From contig NC_063264.1 of the NCBI RefSeq assembly GCF_019578655.1, positions 3,658,001 to 3,722,000 of the forward strand: a stretch of 64,000 nt of DNA, written 5' to 3'. A program made the translations under genes and the position numbers. Every line of letters starts with the position of its first letter. The stretch's first letter is position 1. This DNA comes from Ricinus communis (lineage: Eukaryota > Streptophyta > Magnoliopsida > Malpighiales > Euphorbiaceae). Below the pieces are notes generated by a model. That model was not told the origin of the DNA. It worked only from the letters and a program-made list of their open reading frames with translations, and searched no databases. Shown piece by piece: positions 1 through 13,712 of the stretch.

Positions 1-304
1 TCAGTTGAGCATATGTTTCAAGTTCAGCCTTCAGAGCACTTCAAATTTCACGGTTGTGTGATGTCAATTTGCGTGTTACTTTATCATTTGTCAGTAATCC
101 CATTTTCATATTGCAAGAAATTCGGCGCCGAGCACTAATTATTTCCTCTTGATGAGAGTGAAGAAATCACAGCAGTAATCGACACATGCAGACAAAATTA
201 GTAAAATCGGCAGAACATATTATTAATTGACAAGACTATAAACATATACATCACAACAGGTTATTAAAAATCCCTATCAATCCATTTAAAAATCTTCTGC
301 CTAG
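1..304. other. Intergenic flank, no gene seen
   Basis: AT-rich sequence with no supported reading frame on either strand. The part nearest 305 would be the 3' flank of the broken minus-strand proline-rich ORF. No repeat or RNA gene was recognised. Confidence 0.5.
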
Positions 305-741
305 CTAGGAAAAAAGTGAATCAGATGATCCCGAAGATAGTGGAATATCTGGTGGAATAGATGGCGGTGGATCGATATTAGGCAGTGAAGGTGTCTCGAT
401 ATCAGAGGCCTTGGCAAAGGAGGAAGATTATCAGGGGGCGGCTTTCCAGGCCTTGGCAAAGGAATATCAGGAGCTGGCGGAGATGGCATCGGAGGACGTG
501 GAAAATCAGGTCCTGGGTTAGGCCCCGGGCTCAGTGGAGGAGGGTCAGAAACTTCATCAGGTAGACCAGTCTCACTTTCGCTTAGAGATACAATAAAATT
601 AGATCAATTATGGGCATGGTTGTTGATTATTGTCTTTGGAAAATAAGCTGTAGAAGAAAATAACAAGAGGGACGAGGATCTTGTTACTATAGTTGTTGCT
701 GCCATTGCCTTAGATGAACAAAATCGGATACTTTTATTCAT
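305..741 (-). pseudogene. Broken proline-rich (possibly secreted) small protein ORF
   Basis: Read on the minus strand, an ATG at 741 (or an internal ATG at 705) opens a frame whose start is hydrophobic and Ser/Thr-rich (ATTIVTRSSSLLLFSSTAYF), resembling a signal or transit peptide. An in-frame TGA follows. The same frame then continues with a proline-rich run containing SDPPPLSPGPNPGP and two copies of the phrase PLPRP. After the second copy the proline-rich character moves to another frame (IDPPPSIPPDIPLSSGSS) and ends in TAG at 305-307. One stop and one frameshift therefore break what was probably a short proline-rich protein of about 140 aa. An intron could remove the TGA, but I see no convincing splice pair, and it would not explain the frame change. 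No specific family is recognised. Confidence 0.5.
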
Positions 742-2478
742 GAGCTGGTTGGCTGAGATAGCATTAGAGGTAAGACATTTTTCCTCCTCCTTTCATAAAT
801 GAAGTAAAATCTAAGGATTTTGGTGGTGTACTAACAGTGTATTTGCAGGAGATATGTTATGATTAAAGGACACATGTAAGTGCGTGGCAGTGATGCCTAG
901 GCCCTGCCCCGACGTGTGTATGCTTCTTCGTTCAAAGTTGATTAGCTGTGTTCTAATAAATTTTGCCCCTTCAGCACATGGGGATTGCTTGGTTTATACC
1001 CAAGTGCCAGTTTTTGAGTCTGAAGCCCAAATCTTGGTTGAAGGGCCATGACCCTGTGATTTTTGTCCCCTCTAAACCCAACCATTGAAATAGTTTAATC
1101 TACGGTCTTACGTAATACATGTTGTTGTTGTTCTGAAAGGAAATGGAGAATTATATACTGCTAATGGAGCAAGTTCCCTTATCAACCTGGAAGACGAAAA
1201 GAAAGGAAGTCAATATCATGTAAACCAAATTGTCATTATTGGTTGAGGCTTGAGGAATGTTAATCATATAAAAGATATTATTGGATATGATAATAAGATT
1301 TTGTTCACTCACTCCACATCGCACACGAAATCGACCTCATTAAGTCTTGGGCAAATTGACAATTCCTGTGTCTTTGTACTAGAAATTACTAATATAGTAA
1401 TGCGAGCATCAGGAGTGACATTTGGGAGCAACATGGACAAAATTGAAAGGATTATTTCAACAAAAGTGTTGTTGGATAGAGCCTAATCAATAACAAGTGG
1501 CACCTGGAGCAGTGAGCAGGGCCCAAAACTATCTGCAAATTTCCCTACAAAAAGAAAAGGCTCGCGTGAGACACACACGCACAAGAATACACGGGGACAA
1601 TGATGTGCCACCTCACCTCTTTTGATGTAGGCTTCCATGTGTCGAGCACCGCCGCACCACTGCTCCCGCCTTACTTCCCTAACCGGCAAGTGCTCTTTAC
1701 GCTCTAGCTCACTCTATAATATTAACTTTTAACAAAAATGCAAAATAAATTCTAATTTTATTAAAAATTTAAAATAAAAGGGCAAAAATCTCTTCATTTT
1801 CTAGGGTTAACAAATTAACATTTATCTTCATAAGTTTTAAATTAAAGTATTGGTGAAATCTGAATTGAACTATGTTTAATTTACATTAATCATTACACAA
1901 CATTGAGAATCTTAACGTACCCTTTTGTATAATAAAAGAAAGAAGAAAGAAAACAATATCAAGATAAATTCCACATTTTTAAAGCTAAACAGCCATAATT
2001 AGAAAAGGTCCACAACGCGTGGAGGGAAACAGAATGAGAAACCAAAAAAAGACGCAAATAGACTCGGAAGAGAGACAAATAAGACACAGAAAATGAGATT
2101 GACCAAAAAAAAGAAATAGAGTCACCAACCTTTTCATACAACAACAAAAACAGAATAACAAGAAGAATAAAAACTTCATCATTTTCTTTTCTGTCAAAAA
2201 AGTCCAAAGAAAAACATACATACATCCCCCACTTCTCCTCTTTGGGTCATTGGGTAGCAGATCCCTTTTGATTTTGTGGGTTCAATGACAGAAAGTAGCT
2301 AACTTTAAATACATGGGGTCTATCAGATTTCGGGGTTATTCGTATTTTCTTCTCTAATGCCATCATATCTTTTGTGATGCAACTTCTGTTTCTTTTTTTT
2401 CAAAAGGGTGGCTAATTTGCTAAATAGCTAGGGCTTTTTGTTTTGTATTCTTGTGTATGTTGTCTGTCTTTTTGAGAG
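742..2478. other. Intergenic region and leader of the G-gamma gene
   Basis: No credible gene. Short open frames at 1250-1486 and 1483-1689 lack any recognisable domain. The last 150-250 bases before 2479 are T-rich and probably hold the 5' leader of the G-gamma gene. A TTTAAATA element near 2304 is a possible but weak TATA box. Confidence 0.45.
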
Positions 2479-5425
2479 ATGCAGTCTGATAGGTCTGATT
2501 CTTCGGGTCCGATTACCCAACGTGTCAATTCTTTGCTTTCTTCTACTGATACTAGAGGAAAGCATAGGATACAAGCTGAAGTCAAACGACTTGAGCAAGA
2601 AACTAGATTTTTAGAGGTTGGTTCTTCTTCTTTTTTCTTTTCTGCTTTTCTGTTTCTTGGTTCAAAGTTTGCTTCTTTTGTTTAATTGTTTGACTGCTCA
2701 GTGTATTTTGCGTGATAAGCAAATTGGGTGTAGTTTGATGAAGAGAAAAAACACTGAACTTGCTTAGTTTTAATTGATTTTGAGCTCTAGTTTCTGAAGT
2801 TCTTAATTCTGATCTTATGAATTTTGATTGAAATTGAATGTGATGTTGCGTTTGGCAATTTATGTAATTTTTTGATTTCATTGAATTTTTGGACTTTCAA
2901 GATGCTAAGTAAACACTTCTAAGATTGCGGCAGAAGAGTTCTAATAGTTATGACAGTTTTGATATTGCCGAAACTTAATTTATCTGAGATTGTAGATTAA
3001 AAAGTACTGTTAAAGTCTTAAGACATTGATGACCAGCACCTCTCGTCGAGATCACCATTCCTTGTGTGTTTTCATATTAGTAATGTCATACTGACGCACT
3101 TGTTGCAGAAATTTTATATTTGAATTTCTCATTGGTGTTATTTATTCAAATTTCACTCTCCAGGTTGATATTTATTTAGAATAAATGTGCATCTTAGCTT
3201 CGAAATAGTTTTGAATATAGAAAAGTTTATTGTTCTCAACATACTGGGACGCATCCCTTCCATGCAATTTAGTATTATATTGTAGAATGAAGGTGGATTC
3301 CTTAGAAAGATGAAAAAATTATGTAGGGTAGGAAAGTAAGGTTACAGAAGACTTGTAACTTTGAGTGGTAGTTGTGGGAAAGCTTTTAGCTGCTATTTAA
3401 GATAACTTCTCATTATACTATCATCTCAACCATGTTAATTTGCACATCAGCAATGCCAAAAGATATGGGGTTTATTCCAGTGTTTGTAAGAAATATGCCA
3501 TCTAATTTTATCATTACTTGCAAATTACCATCTCGTTAAGTAGTTCTTATTATATTCGAGAAAAGGTGACTATTTAGTACACTCTGAAGGCCCATTAAAC
3601 TTTGGTAGCTCAGTTAGTGATGGTCCAAGTCCTCTGCTTGAACTTGAAGTCCTCTGATGAGTGTACGCTTCACAATGTAAATTTATTCTGGTGTGAGCAG
3701 TTTTTGGCAACTATAATAGGTTTTCTAAACTCTATCCGTCAAGTTTATAGCCAATTAGTATTAGAATAGTGGTATTTTACGGTATGTCAGTTTTGCAAGC
3801 ATGGTAATTCCTTCTTCCTAGATGTATGTAGATAAATTGGGTCAGCAATTGGCTACAAAAATCCCTTAGAGTTCATATATCAGCTATGCCAAGCGTGGCA
3901 ATTCCTACTTCATAGTTGAATGTAGACAAGGACTTGATTTGCACAGTTTAGATACACAGTTTCATGGTAAGCCCCCAGCCAGCAATTGGCTACAGAAATT
4001 CCATTTTGTGAAATCTATATATTAAGAAGAGTAGTCAAACATTTGCATCTGAACATTGGAAAATTCTTACCTACTCCCCAACAATTGATTGAGTGCACAT
4101 ACTGGTTAGCTATGAAATTTAAGATAGCATGTTACTCATCTATTACCTGAGTGTATAACACTCGAGGTACTTGTCCCTCACCCAAAGGTTGGACGTAATC
4201 CACCCAGAGTAGGCAATTCATTCACCTGAACATATATTGGTGTTTGAAAGATATTGCTTGTTCATTTCTTGAGCTTTTTCAGAAACTATTTAAACTCACA
4301 TTTATGGTGCAATTGCCTTGCGATATTCTTTTGAAAGTAGATTTTCAAGTCTTAAAGAGACCACCTTGAAGATTCAGGTCAAGCTTTTACTGTGCATTAA
4401 AAAAACCATTTTCTAATTGGAAATCATGGGAATTTCTTGTTCTTATGATTCTATCTTTCCCTCTATACATATGCAAGAGAGAGGATAACGAGTTTTCTTC
4501 TCAAGCTTTCAGTGGTTCTGTTTTCATATCAGCAATTTTTTTTTTTTCCTATGTCCCTGTTAAATGGAATGAAACTGATACTTCTATTCCTGAGTTTTGG
4601 GAGTTCCCATTCCTCTGCTTGTTTCTCTGCACCGAATTTGATTCTCTAAATGTTAAGACATTAATTGCAAGCATGACTAGGAAATTTGTGGTATGTGTGT
4701 TTGCTTTACTCCCTGGCTACCCCATGTAGAAAATGACATCAGCTTGAAGAAACCGTCCTGCACATTTATGATGCCTAAATGGAATATAGTTACCCATTAC
4801 ATTCTTATGACTAATTTCTGTAACAACTTGTTTCTAGTATTTGAAGAATTATTAGTGCCTTGTAGGAACAAGTGTTAGGGTTTGCCATTTACCCCCAGGG
4901 CAAGATCTGGAAATGCTTTCTCATGCAATTATCTGATAAACTAAGAGTGCTGTAAATGCTAGATAAAGACTACTAACTTTGGAATTGGTTGTTTGAATGC
5001 ATGTATAAACAGCAAGAGTTGGAACAGCTTGATAAGATGGAAAAGGCCTCAGCTGCATGCAAGGAGTAAGTTTTAAAAATGGGCACAGTGCTCAAAATTA
5101 AATGCTCAAGACTTAGTAATCAAGTTTTCAGTTTATTCTATCCATTAATCTGATAAAACGTTTAATTTGTAAGCTAAATTTGTTTTATGTGCATCAGAAT
5201 GCTGAGCAACGTGGACATTAGACCAGACCCCCTACTGCCAATGTAAATGCCCTTTCGTCTTCCTTGCCCTGCATTGCTATGGTATATTCTACCCATATCA
5301 CCAAAAATTTTCTAACTCCTTGTTTATTGTGGTCTGACAGAACTAAAGGCCCGCTGAATCCATTATGGGATAGATGGTTTGAAGGTCCACAAGAATCGCA
5401 GGGTTGCAGATGTTGGGTGCTCTGA
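2479..5425 (+). CDS. AGG2: Heterotrimeric G-protein gamma subunit, plant type A (AGG1/AGG2-like)
   Basis: Four exons: 2479-2616, 5013-5065, 5198-5242 and 5341-5425, giving 106 aa. All introns are GT-AG and the frame is kept throughout. The first intron is about 2.4 kb. Residues about 30-65 form the G-gamma-like coiled coil (KHRIQAEVKRLEQETRFLE, then QELEQLDKMEKASAACKEML) that pairs with G-beta. The conserved DPLLP motif and the WDRWFEGP stretch follow. The protein ends CRCWVL: a CaaX box with terminal Leu predicts geranylgeranylation, and the Cys two residues before the CaaX Cys is a likely palmitoylation site, both anchoring G-beta-gamma to the plasma membrane. Length and ending are those of the short canonical plant gamma subunits, not the long cysteine-rich AGG3 type. 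AGG2 is preferred over AGG1 because the neighbours match the Arabidopsis AGG2 locus; that assignment is inference. Confidence 0.93.
3795..4002. repeat. Diverged local duplication inside G-gamma intron 1
   Basis: Two related stretches (about 3795-3866 and 3889-4002) share the start CAAGC(A/G)TGG(T/C)AATTCCT and the end AGCAATTGGCTACA(A/G)AAAT. The second copy is interrupted by extra sequence. It looks like an old tandem duplication with no apparent coding content. Confidence 0.65.
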
Positions 5426-5765
5426 CAGCAACTGCGATTTCAAGCAATATAACTTTGTCAATTCTTGGCGCAGGCTTCAACTTACAGACATGCAACAATT
5501 TTCGAATGATACAATTCATTGCCAAATGTTTGATGTATGCTTCATTGTGCAGAAAAGAACAATCTTATAGCAACATTTTCTTCAGTGGGAAATCTATAAT
5601 GAAATCCTTCATCGTGCAAAACATAACAAATTCTTTAGGCCAATTCAAATGTAAGAAACAATCTACAGTATTGATGAGGAGTACAGTTAGATAGTACACA
5701 ATGACACCTTTTCTTTTCGCATCTCTCGGGACCCATCAGTATTGAAAAAATGAACTCTCTGTTTC
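5426..5765. other. Short convergent intergenic gap (G-gamma / ARFC1 3' ends)
   Basis: Only 340 bases separate the stop codon of the plus-strand G-gamma gene from the stop codon of the minus-strand ARF-like gene. Both 3' UTRs and polyadenylation sites must lie in this gap or overlap. The open frames here (for example 5379-5570 and 5404-5694) are other-frame readings of the last G-gamma exon and UTR. Confidence 0.8.
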
Positions 5766-7999
<2,234 letters not shown>

Positions 8000-8015
8000 C
8001 TACTTCAATTATTAC

Positions 8016-8222
8016 CTAATAATTAAGAGAAAAAAAATCTCAATAAATTCATAAAATGAGAAAAGAAGTGCAAAAGGATCATGAATATAATAAAATCAGT
8101 ACCATAAAGCAACAGAATAATCAGATTAGTGAAGGATCGGAGTGGAAATTACAAATCTTTAAATGAAATGGATAAGATTAAAAATAATCATAAGAAGAAA
8201 AAAAAAGGATCCAACCTTTTAC
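8016..8222 (-). other. Probable 5'-UTR intron of the ARFC1-type gene
   Basis: On the minus strand a CTTCAG|GTAAAAGG donor (GT at 8222-8221) and a TTATTAG acceptor (AG at 8017-8016) would define a 207-bp intron. The coding ATG would then lie 19 nt into the next exon. Leader introns are common in plant ARF genes. The call rests on splice-site fit alone. Confidence 0.45.
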
Positions 8223-9385
8223 CTGAAGGGATGTGGTATTGAGGATGGAAAGATTAAGAGAGAACCCAAATGAAAAGAAATACTTAGATTAGATTTTGAT
8301 TGTGCGATCCGTTTATGGAAGAGTTGAATAAAGAATAAGAAAAGAATTGTTTTCTTTTTTTCTTTTTTTCTTTTTTTCTCTATTGGGTTCGGTTTTGAAG
8401 AAAGGGGTGAGGTGGGTGGGTTCGGTTCCAAGGATTAGGAAGGAAAGAATGACGTGGATAGCACTGATGTCGGTGACACGTTGGCAGATTTGATGACATG
8501 GCAGCGATGAGTGGATTTTCCACGCTGTCCCCAGAAATGTCCGGCAGCCTCTTTCGATATGGGCTTCTTTCTCCTCATGACCTATGGGCTGTGGGTCCAT
8601 TTCTTTATGTGGCCTTAATTTGAGATATTTACCATCGTCTGATCAATTTTATAGCTTCAAAGTCTTGAATCTCAATTGCAGTGTGAAATTGTGAATTCAT
8701 CTTATGTACAGTTTAATTAGTTTATTTCTTTAAATAAATTCATAAAATAAGGTTAAATATTATATACAAAATTCAAATTTTAAAAATTACATTTATACTT
8801 GGTTGTAACTCTTAGATATTAATTCAAGTGGAAGCTATCACTATGTTTAAATCTCAGATTCTCTACTTGGTTATATGATTCCACTAGCTTAAAAGAATAT
8901 GCTTACTAATTGGGTGTTTAGTTTTGAAATTTTGTGTAAATAGAAAGGCAAAAAGGTTATTACCTGTTTTTTTTTTTTTTTCTTATTGAATAATGTGGGG
9001 CAGGGACTAAATACAATGCATTTCTCTAAATGCCAAAAATCAAAATCAGCTTCGCCAATTATTCCAACTAAAAAGTCAATTAAGTACAAATTACACTGTA
9101 AACTATATGTAGACTTGCTGTGTGGTTTACACATGGTGATGACATTCCAGAATAATTGAGGGAAGACCTGTAAATTACTGCAAGGCTACGAGCCGACTTA
9201 AAAAATATATATTATCCAAGTTCATCCCGTCTCATTTATTTATTTCTATGATAATATATTTAATTTATGCAAAATATATTTATATATATGCATTCAAAAT
9301 ATCTTTTTAGCCGGCCCATTAAATTTGCATATTTTCAAACATCAATCTCCTTTATATAATACTTGATTTTCAATCCAATTTACTC
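8223..9385. other. Leader and promoter of ARFC1 gene, then intergenic
   Basis: The first 250 bases should carry the minus-strand 5' leader and promoter, including a pyrimidine/purine tract (8340-8380) of repeated TTTTTTTC units. Beyond about 8640 the sequence is AT-rich with no supported gene. Open frames at 8219-8600 and 8889-9134 are low-complexity and not believed. Confidence 0.45.
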
Positions 9386-9595
9386 CACTGACTCAAATGA
9401 TTGAGGCAGTATAGTATAATAATTATTTCACTGATTCAAGTAATTGAGACAATGCAATCTAAATAATTGATGAACTGACTTAGCTAGTGAGGCAGTGTAA
9501 AATAATAATTACTGTACTGATTTAGCTAGTTGAGGCAGTGCAATTGAAGCGGTGCAGTGATTATTTTACTGACTCAAATATATAAGGTGATGTAG
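9386..9595. repeat. Array of quasi-palindromic ~45-bp repeats, block 1
   Basis: At least five units follow the pattern (C)ACTGACTCAA, 4-6 bases, TTGAGGCAGTG, with spacers rich in TAATTATTT. The two halves are nearly reverse complements, so each unit could form a short hairpin. Units start near 9386, 9429, 9474, 9514 and 9567. The last has decayed to ATAAGGTGATG on its right side and is followed by a GCAAAGAG motif that recurs in block 2. Copies are clearly diverged, so this is an old minisatellite-like array. Confidence 0.8.
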
Positions 9596-9952
9596 CAAAG
9601 AGCATTCAGATTTTTTTCCATCAAGAACGTTTTATAAAACTCTTGGACTCCCGAATTTGGAGTATCTTACTTTCACGCAATTCACAGGGTTCAACAAGCA
9701 ATCGATATTTCACGATCAAGGGTGTAGTACTATTTGTAGTAGTGGTCGTATTAACAATCGAAAGATGGTCGAAAGAAAGAATCTCTATTTGACAGCGCCT
9801 GAAATATTATAAAATAAAAAATTCTAAATAAAATAGAAGATAATACCATTTAAAATTAAGATGAGACCATGATACAGTTCTAGTATATAGTTATAGTATT
9901 TTTTATATAGTTTTTATTGTATAGTTATAGTATTTGAATAAAAATGAAATAG

Positions 9953-10072
<120 letters not shown>

Positions 10073-10180
10073 TGAGTTTTTGTTCTACGCCTCTGAGCTA
10101 TATATATCTTCGTCTAATTTTGGTCATTGAATAAACGAAACTTCCTTTGATTCTGCTAAAAAAAATACCTGCTCAAGAAT

Positions 10181-10470
10181 GTTGTTGAGTCCACAATATT
10201 TATTGCACTGACTCGACTATTTGAAACAGTGTAGTAATTATTTCATTAAATCAACTAGTTGAAGTAGTGCAATTAAAGCGATGCTGTCATTATTTTGTTG
10301 ACTCAAATATCTAAGGTGATGCAGTAAAGAGTCATTATATATAAATGTTGTTGAGTCCATAATATTTACTGTACTAATTCAATTATTTGAGGCGGTATAA
10401 TAATTATTTCATTGAATAAGATATTTGAAGGAGTGCAGTAATCTTTTCAAATACCTAAGGCGGTGCAATA
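10181..10470. repeat. Quasi-palindromic repeat array, block 2, with ~166-bp higher-order unit
   Basis: The same CACTGACTC / TTGAGGCAGTG motif family as at 9386-9595 reappears. It is organised in two longer units, both opening with GTTGTTGAGTCCA(C/T)AATATTTA (split here as two motifs: GTTGTTGAGTCC and AATATTTA) at 10181 and 10347, an offset of 166 bp. Each unit closes with a CTAAGGYGRTGCARTARAGA-like end, which also ends block 1. The second unit is shorter. No coding content. Confidence 0.75.
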
Positions 10471-13400
10471 GAGAACCTTAATGCAAAGACTTTATTGAAT
10501 CAACACGTATAAAATATAGAGAGTTAATTGGTTTGAGAAGCTAAAGGTAGTGGAAAGATATTTTCAGAGAAAATATAGAAAAAAATTATCATATAGCAGG
10601 GAGTTGGAGAATGCCACTGCACCACCTTCTAGATAACAGTTTCATGTTCAACTTTTGATAAAGTGGGAGAGTTGATGACACATTTCTTTAAAAATAGATC
10701 CACATATTTAATTACCTCAACGAGTTACTTTATTAGATACGTCATCACCAAACTGAGAAAATATATAAATTGAGAAGCTCACTTCAGAATTAGAATCAAT
10801 AATTATTTTAATAAAAATTACATTAACAAGTGAGTAATATTAGCAATATTTCTCTGTAGTATTACTGTAGCTTTTTACTTATTCAAATTTTCTTTCAATT
10901 TCTTAATTCCTTTAGTTTAGATTTATTTTAGTGTCCATAAACATTATCTCCTCAGTTCAAACTTTCAATTGTATTCTTACTTTTTCAACTTTTAGTTGCA
11001 ATTCTTTATTTTAAAACAATTATTTTATTTAAATTTAATAAATATTTTAGAAATAGAGTTAAAAATTCATAAAACTTTAAGTCTTTTAAATCATTTTGTA
11101 CAATCGTTTATATAAAAATTAATCCAGGGCAATCAATTTACTTTTTATTAAATATATTAATTTCTAGATAATTCAAATATAGCACACTCGAAATACTAAC
11201 ACACGTGAAGAGTCAAATATTAAGTAAACAATAATTAATTAATTATATATAGCCAGGATTAGCTTTCCAAAGCCAAAGAACATCTATTAATGTAACTAAC
11301 CTATTCAACAAATCCTGTTTTTTGAAAGCCAATTACTTCTTCAATTTCTTAAAAAAAATGTTATTTTATTTGGTAAATTCTTTCTTTTTTCATAGTCATT
11401 GTGCCTTTTCTTATCTTTATTTCTATTTTTTTATTAAAATATTATATATATACAATATAATATATACTAACCAAAAGGAAAAGGTAATATATATATGGAC
11501 TGTGATACGATAAGACGGCAAAAATCCATATATACTTTCTATGGAGTTAGGACGGAAACATCAAGTTTCTATTCTAGATTCCAAAATCCAGAGTTTAAAT
11601 TATATTTTAATTCTGTTAGATGCTACCAATTATTTTATTATAATCTTTAAAACAATTATCATAATCTTTTTAAGGTTTTCTCGACACTATTACAAAGTGA
11701 TTTAGCCCGAAATAGAAGTACAAAGCTAAAGTTCATCTTTTTTAATTTAATAATAATTTTATTACTTTCAATTTTTTTATGGAGTTTTGGGAAATGATAA
11801 TAAAAAGTAATCTAGTAGGATTTATTATATTCTAAAATTATGTAATTTACTTAGAAATAAAATAATTTTATTTTGTACAACAAAATTTATGTTTTAACAC
11901 ATAGATAAAATTATTATATATCAATAAAATAGATATAACATATCAATTAAATAAATTAGTCACAAAACACTTATTGAACTCAATATATACATAAGTGACT
12001 TTTCAATATTGTGTCATTCTTTTGAAGATTAAATGCTATATGTGGTCAATTTATTTATTTATTTTTTTTTTTTAAGGGAGTGGTCAAGTCATTATTGAAA
12101 ATTGATATATTACCGTAACACAATTAATTATTATTGATTATTACTATTAATTGTCATTAATATGGTATATGGGTGGTATATCACTTTTACTTATACGATC
12201 TAGCTTTTATAATATGACGTACATTTGGTATATTTTTTGCATTAATATGAATTTAAAATGTTATACCAATTTATTATATTTAAAAAATGGTAAAACATGT
12301 TTTGTTTAGAAAAAGAAAAAATTAATAAAAACTCATCAATTTTTCATTAAATTTTCAAATTTATAATTAAAATTTATACTTTTTTAATTAAATATACGGC
12401 TTTTCAAAAAATTTCAATTATATCATGTAACTAATTGAAATGATTTTTTTTTTAAAGAATTAGAAAGACATCTTAACTAAATTAATCAGTGATAACCAAT
12501 TTCTATATACCAATGACCTTAATTTCAAGTAATTATTAATTGACATTAATTTTATGTATGATTAAAAATTTATATAAATTAAACTTAATGTGGTTTTAGT
12601 GATATATAAAATAATACCGTTAATTATTTTAATTATTTTTAACAATGTTAAGAAGTAAAGATTATTATTATATTTATGAGTTCATGAGTCTAGCTAGAAA
12701 CTAAAATTATGTTGTTAACAAAAAAGTAACCCAACATTAATATTGATGTCTATTTTTATATATATTAAAATAATTATTATATTTATATTTGATATACACA
12801 ATACTTAACATATGTGCATATTAGTATTTAAATCATATTAAATATTATTATAGTTTAGATGAAAATTAATTAGTTTAATAGTAATGCAATAAACTTAAAA
12901 TAACTCTAAATTCGAATTTTTTAAATGAATAGTTTTAAATTGGAAATTATGAAGAAAAGAAACTCACCATCGAGTCAAAAGAAAACGCCAATATAAAGTT
13001 GAAAAGAAATTTCAAAAGCAAGTGAATATCAAATTTGAATATTTCCCTAAGTTAATACAATCAATCCAAAGCATACAAATCACTAACCCAACCCCCAGCT
13101 TATAACTCCTCCAAACAAAACCTATTTTACCTGTCCTAACACCCCGGGAGAAAGGGTCAATCTTACCAATCAACGTGTGTACAAAATCAAATAAATTTAA
13201 TTTAAATTTTGATAACATATGTGTCCATAATTTATTTCAATAAATTTAAAATTTATATATTTTACACCCTCTTATATAATGCATTATTAAAAATTATTTT
13301 AATAAATTAATATAAATTAAAGTATTTAATTTTCGAATATAAATTCATGAGAATAATTATTGAATTTTTTTAAATTAAATGTATCTAATTTTTGACATAA

Positions 13401-13712
13401 ATTCGAAAAATTATTTGCTAAAAGATTTTAAATCATGTATAGTTGATTCTTCTACATAATTTCAGGGGGCAAATTGACATTTACTCCCAAAAAGAAGTGT
13501 TAAAGATCTGTTTGGCATTGTCTTACTCCAGCAACTAAAGTCCTGGCGACATCTACAAAGCTAAAACTCAAACTTTCTTCTTCTTCGTACTGTCCGCCTC
13601 CTCGCTTCTTAATCTTCCTTCTTCATATCACAAATCCTCCAAACTCTGCCTTCCTCTTCCTGCCCCTTCCCGTCTCCGTTTAACCGCCGTGTGTCCGCCA
13701 CCGGTAACAACA
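10471..13712. other. AT-rich intergenic region; PKP1 promoter and leader at its end
   Basis: Mostly AT-rich with no recognisable gene. A minus-strand open frame at 13012-13218 (68 codons) has no known domain and is not annotated as a gene. The last 200 bases (about 13500-13712) become C/T-rich and contain TTCTTCTTCG and CTCCGTT-type pyrimidine tracts typical of a plant 5' leader; they are presumed to be the PKP1 5' UTR. Confidence 0.5.

Noticed and set aside
13689..13712. Upstream ATG giving eight extra residues on PKP1
   Set aside because: The family starts at MSQS; the extra residues are not conserved as far as I recall, and the second ATG follows immediately.
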